In this document: positions 44,586 through 53,609 of the stretch, in pieces
How positions within the stretch are numbered: position 1 is the stretch's first letter
Layout of the letters: each line of letters opens with the position of its first letter
Assembly (NCBI GenBank): GCA_021646415.1
Contig: SOEU01000012.1
Location: forward strand, 1-64,000
Source: Candidatus Brocadia sp.
Lineage (GTDB): Bacteria > Planctomycetota > Brocadiia > Brocadiales > Brocadiaceae
Length of the DNA: 64,000 nt
Direction of reading: 5' to 3'
Position numbers and translations under genes: made by a program
The notes under the pieces: generated by a model
Told to the model about the DNA's origin: nothing
Databases searched by the model: none
Seen by the model: the letters and a program-made list of their open reading frames with translations, nothing else

Positions 44586-44868
44586 GATTATGGCGGGCGA
44601 TGCCCCGTCCTACCTGACTGGTTTGACGGCATTATCGAAAAACTCATCGGAAGACATAATGTTCAACAAAATGAAGTCAGGGAGGTTTTGTCAAACAAAC
44701 CTCATTTCAGATTTGTTGAAAAATGACATCGGTCAGGTGAAAAATGTTTATGTAGCTTTGGGACAGACCCTTAGCGGTCGTTATCTTATTGTCTTTTTTA
44801 TTTATAAGACAGATAAACGTGCTTTGATATTATCAGCACGGTATATGACAAAAAATGAAAGGAGGTAA
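44586..44868 (+). pseudogene. BrnT-like toxin remnant, frameshifted
   Basis: Two frames join to a BrnT/DUF4258-like protein. Frame one (from 44586) reads LPDWFDGIIEKLIGRHNVQQ, EVREVLSNKPHFRFVEK, then stops at tga 44724-44726. Frame two gives VYVALGQTLSGRYLIVFFIY and ALILSARYMTKNERR, the family C-terminus with the SAR-x-MT-x-xERR end. A one-base shift near 44720 separates them. No ATG precedes frame one, so the start is lost too. It probably was a ribonuclease-type toxin. Confidence 0.7.
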
Positions 44869-44871
44869 GGG

Positions 44872-46434
44872 ATGTCTACGATGGATAACGATGTTCTCTG
44901 CACGGCTAAGCAAGACCCCGTGAATATCAGTGTCTATGGAAATCCTGTACTAGATGTCATCGTAGATGTCAGCAATACATCGCGCCATTTGGCGGAGCGC
45001 GATGCCGTTCAGAAAGTGGCAACAATCCACAGCAGCGGGGATCTTGAGTTTCAGCCGAACACGTATTTGGGATTCTTTTTCCAAGGTAAACCCGTAGTGT
45101 GGGGGCCCTTTAATCTAAACAACGGGCAGAAGGTTTATTCTGTTGGTAAGAAATTTCCCGTATTCATCAGTATGGGTTCCGAGGCTGAAAATTTGTTGAA
45201 ATCGTGCACAGTAGCAATCTTACCAGGCCCAGTGCAGCGCATTGGCGGTGGCGGACCAAACGTTCTTTTTGGATTCTACGACGTCTTCGCCAAATTGAGA
45301 GTTGAACTGCTGGCGACCGTTGAAAAACCAATGCCGGGAGGTAGAGCCAAACTGGACGTTTTCGTGAAACAACTTACGAAGAAAATTGGGCTTTACACCC
45401 CTATCCCGATATACGATTGGCCTGGCGTGAACCTTTGTATCGAGGGATTGGGCCCGAAGAGCGACCGTACGATTTTCACTGCGATGCTTCCGCCGCCGCA
45501 AGTGTCACCTTCAGCCCTCCCAATGCCAAGCGGCCGGGCGATTATGGTGAATACGGTGTACGCTCCAGCAGTCGCCCTTGACGCCCTTGCATACGCTTGT
45601 GAGAATGAGCGGATGGGCATCCTAGCACTTACTAAGCGGCTTTGCAGCAAGGATACAGTTGATAAAAAGGTCTTTGAGGAGGTTCTTGCGAATCACCCGT
45701 TGATGCGGCGTGAGGCAGGTATTGAGTACGCTAGCGTCCATGACTTTGTGATCAGATACGTACTCCCTCACGGAGGCTGTATCTGCATAATGAATGAGGA
45801 CGAGATCCAGCACCTCACGGGCAAGTCCGTCTGCATAGAAAGAGACAGTATATTTTATCCCACCCTCGGACGTGTTGTGGAAGTATTAAGAGAGGTGCGG
45901 AATTTACAAATGGGGAAGAAGGATCGTTTTTATGTAACCCTGGGAGCAGATGGCAGCGTCGTGCTCGATGAGCACAATGAGTTGATTTACTGTGGCATAG
46001 TAAACGACCCGAATAGACAACAGCAAAATAAGACGGCCATCGGTGATACATTCGCAACCTTTATACTAGCTCTTGAGACCATCGGAATGTATAATAGACA
46101 GTACAACATACCTGCTCAAGACGTGATCAAGGCAGCTGCTGCGGGCGCAGACTCCGGAGTATATGATGGCTTTGGAAATCTCACAGTTGACACGGTCAAC
46201 TATTTCCTCAGAGAGAAGAAACGGCGTCTGGTCGGTCTTGGCAGCCTGGATTCCTTTCCAAGCAAAGATTGGGTGGATAAACCGATAGCTCACTTGCGTG
46301 AAGTGGACTGGGAGCCACTCATTAGTGTGAATCATGCAGGAGAAGGCTATGTGCCCACTACCTTGCAGAAGGTCATCGGCCAGGCGTTTCTTAAGCTCCC
46401 TGTTCCGGAGAAAGAGGCTGGCCTAGGACGTTGA
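44872..46434 (+). CDS. Divergent PfkB/ribokinase-family protein
   Basis: The 520-residue protein has a ribokinase-like layout: VYGNPVLDVIVDVS near the N-terminus, RIGGGGPNVLFGFYDVF (substrate-side Gly-rich turn), MNEDEIQHLTGKSV, FYVTLGADGSVVL and, near the C-terminus, KTAIGDTFATFIL, which aligns with the DTxGAGDxF catalytic signature (the Asp is kept, but GAGD is IGD). It is longer than the usual ~320 residues, with an N-terminal insertion and a ~90-residue tail. Substrate is unknown. A strong Shine-Dalgarno (aaaggaggtaaggg) overlaps the preceding stop. Base composition is richer in G/C than neighbours, which points to transfer. An attC-like hairpin starts 4 bp after its stop. Confidence 0.7.
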   Translation: MSTMDNDVLCTAKQDPVNISVYGNPVLDVIVDVSNTSRHLAERDAVQKVATIHSSGDLEFQPNTYLGFFFQGKPVVWGPFNLNNGQKVYSVGKKFPVFISMGSEAENLLKSCTVAILPGPVQRIGGGGPNVLFGFYDVFAKLRVELLATVEKPMPGGRAKLDVFVKQLTKKIGLYTPIPIYDWPGVNLCIEGLGPKSDRTIFTAMLPPPQVSPSALPMPSGRAIMVNTVYAPAVALDALAYACENERMGILALTKRLCSKDTVDKKVFEEVLANHPLMRREAGIEYASVHDFVIRYVLPHGGCICIMNEDEIQHLTGKSVCIERDSIFYPTLGRVVEVLREVRNLQMGKKDRFYVTLGADGSVVLDEHNELIYCGIVNDPNRQQQNKTAIGDTFATFILALETIGMYNRQYNIPAQDVIKAAAAGADSGVYDGFGNLTVDTVNYFLREKKRRLVGLGSLDSFPSKDWVDKPIAHLREVDWEPLISVNHAGEGYVPTTLQKVIGQAFLKLPVPEKEAGLGR

Positions 46435-46437
46435 AAC

Positions 46438-46498
46438 GCATAACGACCGCTTGCAGCCGACCTCGCTAACGCTCGGCGGCTGAAGCGGAATGTTATGC
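46438..46498 (+). other. attC-like integron recombination site
   Basis: Outer arms gcataac and gttatgc are perfect complements. Inner arms ccgcttgcagccg and cggctgaagcgg pair except for one extrahelical g on the left arm, with short unpaired spacers (ga / aat) between the outer and inner stems. This R-spacer-L layout with an extrahelical base is the mark of integron attC sites. It lies directly after one gene and about 20 bp before another, as in cassette arrays. A plain terminator is the alternative, but no T-tract follows. Confidence 0.6.
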
Positions 46499-46521
46499 AA
46501 AAAGAAATGGAGGAATGAGAC

Positions 46522-47186
46522 ATGCCACTTAACGATGGCTACGGCGTCATCATCGGAACCTTACACAGTTTCTACCGTGATCCGGTAAATGACTACGGGC
46601 AGTACTACCACGGCAACGTTGAGGTACAGACCCCTGCCGGCATCTATAAGTGCGCCATCGACGTCGATAGCAAGAAACTGCCCAACGGCATCGAATGGCG
46701 CGTGGTTGAACTGGGAAAGGCGAATCTGAAGGGTGTTGCAGCATTAGCCAATGGTTGGCATTACCCGCCATCAAGTGCCACGTCAGGGGCGCTGGATTAT
46801 GTCCGCAGCCCAGAATTTCAACCTAAAGCGGGATGTGTTTTCGTGGTATCAACCCCCTTCTCGAGGCGCTTCGCCGGCTTCTCCAGGCCGTAATCAATCC
46901 TCCGTGGAAAAAAGGAACGAGCATCGATGCGCTAGCCGACCTCGAACCCTTGCTGCAAAAGTCAAAAAGGTTGTATATCTTTGGCGAACCTTTCGTCAAT
47001 GACCTCGGCGTGCACAACATTCATCAAAATCAGGGCGACCCAGCAGGCAGCCAATGGTGGACGGAAAACGGCATCTGGCAGGACGGCGCCACCCTCATCC
47101 AGCGCCAGGACGACACCATCGCCGCCTTCCTCAACAAGTTCAAAACCCAGTCCAACAAAACCGATATCAACGGCCACCCTGTGTAG
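46522..47186 (+). pseudogene. DUF2278 (YukJ-like) protein with a frameshift
   Basis: Frame one (46522-46893) gives MPLNDGYGVIIGTLHSFYRD and GALDYVRSPEFQPKAGCVF, the DUF2278 N-half. Frame two (to 47186) continues RGINPLLEALRRLLQ and YIFGEPFVNDLGVHNIHQNQ, WWTENGIWQDGATLI, the C-half. The join is near 46841, where ttcgtgg should read ttccgtgg, a single lost C. Shine-Dalgarno ggagg lies before the ATG. The gene follows the attC-like site and is G/C-rich, so it may be a cassette. Function of DUF2278 is unknown. Confidence 0.8.
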
Positions 47187-47558
47187 CCTCTACAACGGAT
47201 CGCGTTTGTAACTTGATAGTATAAGGAATTTTCATTTTATTTATGCGGTTTTAGGATATCAGATAGCCGCTCAGGGCCGGTTCAATCTTGCAGACTTCGT
47301 CGTAATCATAGTAGAACGATTTCCAACCCTTACATTGAAATTTCTGTGTCTGCTTAATTCAACCGATAAAGTAAAGGCATGTCCATACTGATTGAAATTA
47401 TGAAATGCCTAAATCTCCTTGCAAATCAGTACAAGCACCTTCAACCCCTCCAGCCTATCCAGCAATTCAAGGAGCAATGATCTGCTTTCCTTCGTGAATT
47501 TGCGTTAAAAGATCAATCAAACAATCTCGCGACTCTTTTCTCTCAACTTACTCCCTGG
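47187..47558. other. Intergenic region of about 370 bp
   Basis: A minus-strand frame around 47260-47340 (FQCKGWKSFYYDYDEVCKIE) reads like the tail of a lost protein but has no start. Otherwise nothing was recognised. Confidence 0.35.
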
Positions 47559-48044
47559 TTATATTTGTGGTATCGGTGGAAGTTCCTGACCATCATACCC
47601 GTATCCTCCTCGCACACACCATACATAATGGAGGCTGTCGCTGCTGCCTCTATCGTCGTTACTCACAAAGTCAGCTTGGAAGCTCACGGTTAATGCGAAA
47701 TTGGTATTGTTGGCATGGATAGTAGCAGACCAATAGTGGTCTAACTGCACATTTGTAAAGGGATGGCCGCCTGGCAAGAACAAGGCAGGAAAAGTCTGTG
47801 TTGGATCCACCAGGCTTGCCAATTCTTCCACCGTAGGCAGTCGCCATCCTTTACGACCACCCACCGTTTTTCGATAGGCATATAAAATAGCATCAGCCCA
47901 AGTTCTCCGTGTTGTATCCGGAGATTTCTCCCAGACGAGTCCTGTCTCCTTGTCATATATGGCCTCATCATCCAATACCAATACAAACCGGCTAGCGGCA
48001 TCAAGCTTCTCACTCCAGTTGGGTGGTTTGAGCATCTCTTTCAT
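47559..48044 (-). CDS. DUF1566-domain protein
   Basis: The Lcl/DUF1566 fold is recognised by KETGLVWEKSPDTTRRTWAD, GWRLPTVEELASLVDPTQ, DHYWSAT and YVWCVRGG. The family folds like the C-type-lectin fold and occurs in secreted or phage proteins. This copy has no signal peptide and a start at MKEMLKPPNWSEK. Function unknown. Confidence 0.8.
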   Translation of the reverse strand: MKEMLKPPNWSEKLDAASRFVLVLDDEAIYDKETGLVWEKSPDTTRRTWADAILYAYRKTVGGRKGWRLPTVEELASLVDPTQTFPALFLPGGHPFTNVQLDHYWSATIHANNTNFALTVSFQADFVSNDDRGSSDSLHYVWCVRGGYGYDGQELPPIPQI

Positions 48045-48140
48045 AAAATGAACTAAAATTTAAAAATTTGGCCCCTCTGCCGTTATACAACGAATATTCA
48101 GAAACCATTTTCATTAAGTTTTGAATTCCTTATCATGAAC

Positions 48141-49916
48141 TTAGAAATACTGCTTTATACCCCAGAAGGCGGAACTCTTGCGGAATGCCTCGTCAAGATC
48201 GATCTCGACAATCATCCCCCATTCGTATTCCGGAATCCAGCACCAGCTCCCCAATACTGGTACCCCCCGATAGTCGGGATATCCTGTATCATCGTACCCC
48301 TCAACCCCGCCCAGACATTCGGCAATCCCCTTTGTCAACCTTCCTGTCTCCGGGTTAATTCCTTTGAGTTCCAGAGATGTTCTGTCTTTTATCATGCCAT
48401 TGCGTTTAAGCTCAATGACAAACCGGGACTCTGTAATAAAAACCCCATCTGAATTAACAAGATACATCTCGCCACTTTCACCGATCTCAGCACTCTGCAT
48501 GAGTTTGTTCAACTCCATGGTGTCGATCCGAAGAACCACGACACCTGCAAACGCCCCGGTGCTATCTTTGACTACAACAGAAACAAACAGGGTAGGCACA
48601 TTGCGCTCAACCTTGCCAAACTCATTTAAGATTGGTGTGGCTGATGGCACTACATCACTGACAAAAACATCGCGCTTTTTTGCCTCGGAAAAAAAGTCTT
48701 CCTTAGAAATATCCATATTCACCAGGTTTTTTTCAGTGGATAGCTTTATAATTCCAGCAGAATCACAAATAAATATCCCTTTATATCCATACTCATCTCT
48801 GATAAACTCCAGATAATTCAAGGCATTCACAAACTCATCTACCGTTACTACGCCTTTTGTGTAAGGAAGTGTCTGAGGCTTTTTGGCAATTGCCCTGGCA
48901 TTATTCTTGTGTCCTTCCATACACATCTTTACCAGGCTGACTTGACGATGCATAAGACCGCGCAGATTTTTAATGGTGGTATCCTGAAAAAATTTACGGA
49001 CCTCGTTGCATGCCTCATCGATGTCAATTTCGGAAATAATACCCCAATTCAGATACGGCAGCCACATCCAGTAACCTATCACACTAGTACCTCGATAGTC
49101 GAGGTAGCCCGTATCATCATATCCTTCCATTCCTTTCAGACATTGCTGAACCGCCAAAGTCAGGTTTCCCGTTTTGGGATTTACTACCTTCAACTCTAAG
49201 GGCGCCCTCTTTTTTATAAGACCGACTTCCTTAAGTTCGGCTGTAAACCTGGAGTCGGTTAACATGTGCCCGTCTTTGTTAATTAAATAAATCTCCCCTG
49301 TTTCAGTAGCTTTCATTGGCATAATCAGTTTTATGAGTTCATTCAAATCGAGCCTATAGACCAGGACCCCCAGGACCTCCATTTTTTCATTAGTAACCTG
49401 GGTTGCTACAAACATCGTGGGTAACCCCAACTCCGGCTCACCAAATTCATCTTCAATAGGTACTGTAGAAGGCACAATATCGGAAAAAAACGTTTTCCCC
49501 TTCATTGTCTCCTGAAAATATTGTGCAGAGGATACGTCTTTCCCGATATTATTTTTATCCGTTGAAAGAATAATCGTACCCGTAGGATTTGCAATAAAGA
49601 CTTCCTTGTAATGATATATATTTTTTATAAAAGTGATATATTCAATGGATTTAGATAAATCCGGCTCCTTAATTTCCCGAACTGCCGCACTACGGTCAAT
49701 CGGTAAATTATAGGCAGTAACCCTTATATCTTTCTTTCTTGCATCAACCCATGCCGTAATAATATCCGCCTGCTTTCGTGTAATGCCCTGCAGATCCCTC
49801 ACGATACCTTCCCTAATAATACTCAGGGTATCAGAAAAGTTCATTTTAACTACAAACAGAGACAATAAGGAAAATGAAACAAATGCTGTTATGGTAGATT
49901 TGGTTGTTTTAAACAT
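48141..49916 (-). CDS. Tandem double-Cache sensor protein without output domain
   Basis: A signal/TM segment (TITAFVSFSLLSLFVV) is followed by two homologous ~280-residue Cache halves. Each half contains TGEIYLINKDGHMLTDSRF or SGEMYLVNSDGVFITESRF, ECLGGVEGYDDTGYPDYRG or a close version, and EIDIDEA or EIDLDEA. The protein ends right after the second half (AFRKSSAFWGIKQYF), before any TM2, HAMP or kinase. It is homologous to 51563-52777. The abrupt end suggests truncation or a stand-alone receptor module. Downstream DNA shows no rescue frame. Confidence 0.75.
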   Translation of the reverse strand: MFKTTKSTITAFVSFSLLSLFVVKMNFSDTLSIIREGIVRDLQGITRKQADIITAWVDARKKDIRVTAYNLPIDRSAAVREIKEPDLSKSIEYITFIKNIYHYKEVFIANPTGTIILSTDKNNIGKDVSSAQYFQETMKGKTFFSDIVPSTVPIEDEFGEPELGLPTMFVATQVTNEKMEVLGVLVYRLDLNELIKLIMPMKATETGEIYLINKDGHMLTDSRFTAELKEVGLIKKRAPLELKVVNPKTGNLTLAVQQCLKGMEGYDDTGYLDYRGTSVIGYWMWLPYLNWGIISEIDIDEACNEVRKFFQDTTIKNLRGLMHRQVSLVKMCMEGHKNNARAIAKKPQTLPYTKGVVTVDEFVNALNYLEFIRDEYGYKGIFICDSAGIIKLSTEKNLVNMDISKEDFFSEAKKRDVFVSDVVPSATPILNEFGKVERNVPTLFVSVVVKDSTGAFAGVVVLRIDTMELNKLMQSAEIGESGEMYLVNSDGVFITESRFVIELKRNGMIKDRTSLELKGINPETGRLTKGIAECLGGVEGYDDTGYPDYRGVPVLGSWCWIPEYEWGMIVEIDLDEAFRKSSAFWGIKQYF

Positions 49917-50175
49917 TGCCTTTCCTCCTTACGAAAAAAGAGTATTTATAGCATCGTTACTAAGAGAAATATAACAACCAACAATAATTATGATGTGTGA
50001 GAACTCTATAATTCCAAGTTCCTTTCAACCAAATTTGGAAGGAGACTGCAATTTTCCAGCCTGTCGTTCGAGGGATTTATTATTCAGAAGTATTATATCT
50101 TGTTTTTCATAATTTTCAAATTAGTTAAGGAATTTAGTATAAATAAACTAATTGAAGATGCGAAATCACCTTCTT

Positions 50176-51516
50176 TCACTGTTTGCGCTCTCTCTTATAA
50201 AGTGCAAGCCGCTCTTTGATCACTTTATCAAATCCGTTGTCCGTTGGTTTGTAGTATTCCCTGCCACGAAGTTCATCTGGCAGATAAGCCTGTTCTACGT
50301 ATCCTCCAAAACTATGAGGGTACTTGTAACCCATCCCATAACCAAGGTCTTTCATCAACTTCGTGGGAGCATTACGGATATGAAAGGGTACTGCCAAGGC
50401 ACCTTTCTCTTTCACATCTCTCAATGCCCCGAAATAGGCCATGTAGGAGGCATTGCTCTTGGGTGCACACGCAAGATAGGTCACGCACTGAGCCAAAGGT
50501 ATCCATCCCTCCGGCAATCCCACAAAATGAAAGGCATCCTTGGTTGCCACGGCCAACTGAAGAGCTGCAGGGTCTGCATTTCCAATATCCTCTGAAGCAA
50601 ATATAATCATACGGCGGGCAATAAAGAGCGGATCCTCCCCGGCATCAAGCATCCGCGCCAGCCAATAAAGTGCTGCATCAGGGTCGCTCCCCCGCATAGA
50701 TTTAATGAAGGCAGAAATTACGTTATAATGTTCTTCTCCACCTTTATCGTAGAGGAGTGCTTTCCTTTGCATGGCTTCCTGGGCAATTTCTACCGTTACA
50801 ATCCTTTTTCCCTCCTGGTTGGGTTTTACCAGCATAACAGATGCCTCAAGGGTATTTAATGCCACACGTGCATCTCCGTGAGAAAAATCTGCAATAAAAG
50901 CAAAGGCATCATTATGAATTTCCACATTCAAACATCCAAGACCTCGCTCCTTATCCCGTACGGCATTTGTCATAATGGTCTTGATATGGTCTTCAGTAAG
51001 TTGTTCCAGCACCAACACCTTGCAGCGTGATAAGAGGGGGGCATTGACCTCGAAGGAAGGATTTTCTGTTGTAGCACCAATTAAGGTAATAGTGCCATCC
51101 TCTACCTGATGCAGGAATGCATCCTGCTGGGCCTTGTTGAACCGGTGAATCTCATCCACGAAGAGGATAGTTTTTTTGCTGTAATATTTTAGTTGATTCC
51201 TGGCATCTTCAATAACCTCACGAATATCCTTGACCCCCGATAATACCGCCGAAAAGGCGACAAAATGGGCATCAGTTGCCTGGGCGACAATTGAAGCCAG
51301 CGTTGTCTTCCCGACCCCCGGAGGTCCCCAGAAGATCAAAGAGATCAATTCCTTATTGTCCACCAATCTCCGCAGTATTTTATTGGGCCCAACGAGGTGC
51401 TCCTGACCCACGAACTCCTCCAAACTTCGTGGTCTGATACGATCGGCCAGTGGTGGCTTTTTTATCATATTTGCCCTTGCATCAAACAAATCTCTTTGTG
51501 TTTTTTTTACTGTCAC
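50176..51516 (-). CDS. rarA: Replication-associated recombination ATPase RarA (MgsA)
   Basis: AAA+ ATPase acting at stalled replication forks. Start region PLADRIRPRSLEEFVGQEHL; Walker A FWGPPGVGKTTLASIVA; Walker B ILFVDEIHRFNKAQQDAFLH; sensor 1 IGATTENPSFEVN. The C-terminal MgsA/AAA-assoc region (SMRGSDPDAALYWLARMLDA and EGWIPLAQCVTYLACAPKSN) is complete. The length of 446 is standard. Confidence 0.95.
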   Translation of the reverse strand: MTVKKTQRDLFDARANMIKKPPLADRIRPRSLEEFVGQEHLVGPNKILRRLVDNKELISLIFWGPPGVGKTTLASIVAQATDAHFVAFSAVLSGVKDIREVIEDARNQLKYYSKKTILFVDEIHRFNKAQQDAFLHQVEDGTITLIGATTENPSFEVNAPLLSRCKVLVLEQLTEDHIKTIMTNAVRDKERGLGCLNVEIHNDAFAFIADFSHGDARVALNTLEASVMLVKPNQEGKRIVTVEIAQEAMQRKALLYDKGGEEHYNVISAFIKSMRGSDPDAALYWLARMLDAGEDPLFIARRMIIFASEDIGNADPAALQLAVATKDAFHFVGLPEGWIPLAQCVTYLACAPKSNASYMAYFGALRDVKEKGALAVPFHIRNAPTKLMKDLGYGMGYKYPHSFGGYVEQAYLPDELRGREYYKPTDNGFDKVIKERLALYKRERKQ

Positions 51517-51562
51517 CTAAACTCCCTTTATAACCTAAATTTTTTCAATGTAATCTGTGGTT

Positions 51563-52777
51563 TCACATGCCCTTTTCATCGGTCTGAGACTTTATCATTT
51601 GAGACCTTGCCTCCAGAGTCTCTGCCATCTTATTTATAGCGCCTGCAAGCTCACCAATCTCATCACTTGATGTGTAAGAGACCCTCGTTTTGTAACTGCC
51701 ATTGGCAATTGTTTTTGCTGTTTCTATAATGTGATAAATCGGTGCAGAAATTTTTTTGCTCAAAAAAAAGGATACAATAATAACTCCCATTGCAACCATC
51801 CCGAAGATGAGCAAGACATAATTTCGTAATTCGTAAAGGTTCCCGTAGCCTTCATTGACATCAATCTCGGCAATCACGCCCCATCCGTAATCTGGCATCC
51901 ATTTCCAGAATCCCAATACAGTTACGCCCCGGTAATCGGTATAGCCATTGGCATCAAACCCTTCCGAACCTTTCAGGCATTCACGAACTCCCCTGGTTAA
52001 ATTATTTGTGCCTGAATCGGTAACTTTCAATTCCAGGGCAGACCGCTTTTTTATTCGCTGCCTGCTCTTCAAGTCTTCAGTAAACCGGGACTCCGTCAGC
52101 ATGTATCCATGTCCGTCAATCAAATAGGTTTCCCCTGTTACCCCAATATGGACATTTTGCATCATCTTGTTGATCCCGGAGGCGCCTATTCTGAGTGTCA
52201 CCGTTCCCACAACAGAATTCGACTTATCCTTTATTGGCGCAGAAACCAGCATGGTGGGCACACCGACTTCGGATATACCGGCCTCATTTTCAACAGGAAC
52301 ATCAGAAGGTACGATGCTCGAAGTAAATAGGGCTCCATTCATAGCAGACCGAAAATAGTCCTTTGTTGAAATATTTACGCCCACCAGTCCCTTTCTGGAT
52401 GCAATCCTTACAACACCTTTATGATCTGCAATAAATACCTCTTTCCCTCCGTACTCCTTCCATAGATAATCAAAGTATTTGATTGTATCCAGATATTTGA
52501 ATAATTCCGCATGTTCAGTGTTTTCCGTAGTAAACGATTGGAGTGCAATAAGGACAAAGGGATTATTTGCGATGAACTGAGCATCAGCCGTACGCTCTTC
52601 CATCCATTTGGCAATCAGTTCTGTCTGTTTTTGTACCGCCCCTTCCAGGTTTTTGATAATTTCATCTTGTAAGGCATGAAAGGTAATGGGGTAAACTACC
52701 AATCGCATGACAAGCAAAGGAAGAAACGTTAAGACCAGAAAAAAAATACTCAGTTTACTCTTTGTAGGCTTGAACAT
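51563..52777 (-). CDS. Cache-HAMP transmembrane protein without output domain
   Basis: TM1 at ~8-30, a double Cache domain at ~50-310 with TGETYLIDGHGYMLTESRF and YTDYRGVTVLGFWKWMPDYG, TM2 (VLLIFGMVAMGVIIVSFFLS) and a HAMP domain (APIYHIIETAKTIANGSYKT to LAGAINKMAETLE). It stops ~15 residues after HAMP, without a kinase, cyclase or methyl-accepting domain. Either the output partner is separate or the protein is truncated. It is 46 bp from rarA. Confidence 0.8.
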   Translation of the reverse strand: MFKPTKSKLSIFFLVLTFLPLLVMRLVVYPITFHALQDEIIKNLEGAVQKQTELIAKWMEERTADAQFIANNPFVLIALQSFTTENTEHAELFKYLDTIKYFDYLWKEYGGKEVFIADHKGVVRIASRKGLVGVNISTKDYFRSAMNGALFTSSIVPSDVPVENEAGISEVGVPTMLVSAPIKDKSNSVVGTVTLRIGASGINKMMQNVHIGVTGETYLIDGHGYMLTESRFTEDLKSRQRIKKRSALELKVTDSGTNNLTRGVRECLKGSEGFDANGYTDYRGVTVLGFWKWMPDYGWGVIAEIDVNEGYGNLYELRNYVLLIFGMVAMGVIIVSFFLSKKISAPIYHIIETAKTIANGSYKTRVSYTSSDEIGELAGAINKMAETLEARSQMIKSQTDEKGM

Positions 52778-52856
52778 GTTTATTCATGGTAATATTGTAA
52801 AAATAGCAAGTATTGCCATCACTCTGTCAAAAATAGTACCTCGCCTTGCCAGCCAT

Positions 52857-53507
52857 TTATTTATTTTTTGGCACCTTTTCCCAATCGGCCAGAAATCGCT
52901 TAACACCATCATCCGTTAATGGATGCTGAACAAGCAAATCAAACACATTAAAAGGAATGGTGGCAACATCGGCCCCCATCAAAGCTGCATCACGTACATG
53001 AACGGGATTACGAATGCTGGCGACAATAATTTCCGTTTGAAAACCATAGTTGTCATATATAGTACGAATATCCTGGATCAGATCCATACCTACCTGCCCC
53101 CTGTCGTCTAATCTCCCGACAAAGGGACTCACATAGGTACCACCCGCTTTTGCTGCCAAAAGGGCCTGATTCGAGGAAAAACAGAGTGTCACGTTGGTTT
53201 TAATGCCTTCTTCCGCTAATCTTTTTACTGCTTTTAAACCGTTTTTTATTAACGGAATTTTGACCACAATATTGTCGGCAATCTTTGCCAATTCTCTTGC
53301 CTCCTTAAGCATACCTTCTGTATCAAGACCCACCACCTCTGCGCTAACAGGGCCTTCCACAATAGAGCATATCTCCTCAATCGTTTCACGAAAAGGGCGT
53401 CCGGTCTTGGCTACCAAAGATGGGTTTGTTGTTACCCCATCCAATATGCCCAAACTGTGCGCTTCTCTGATTTCTTTTACATCTGCCGTATCAATAAAAA
53501 ACTTCAT
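52857..53507 (-). CDS. tal: Transaldolase (TalC / fructose-6-phosphate aldolase subfamily)
   Basis: Non-oxidative pentose phosphate pathway enzyme. The start [34 protein letters not shown], the Schiff-base Lys region [13 protein letters not shown], and [16 protein letters not shown] with [11 protein letters not shown] are typical of the ~215-residue class. The length of 216 fits. True transaldolase versus F6P aldolase cannot be separated by eye. Confidence 0.92.
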   Translation of the reverse strand: MKFFIDTADVKEIREAHSLGILDGVTTNPSLVAKTGRPFRETIEEICSIVEGPVSAEVVGLDTEGMLKEARELAKIADNIVVKIPLIKNGLKAVKRLAEEGIKTNVTLCFSSNQALLAAKAGGTYVSPFVGRLDDRGQVGMDLIQDIRTIYDNYGFQTEIIVASIRNPVHVRDAALMGADVATIPFNVFDLLVQHPLTDDGVKRFLADWEKVPKNK

Positions 53508-53609
53508 TTTATTTCCTTTCTTAAAAGTTCAAAATTTTCACCTTCAAAATCAGATTCTTTTATCATATCCTCTGCCAGTTTACAAGACTTGATAAATCTA
53601 TTTCACTAT

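Noticed and set aside
44586-47186. Sequencing error as a general cause of the frameshifts
   Set aside because: Breaks are restricted to accessory genes and include non-homopolymer changes; core genes of equal total length are intact. A single C-run site at 46841 remains open to this explanation.
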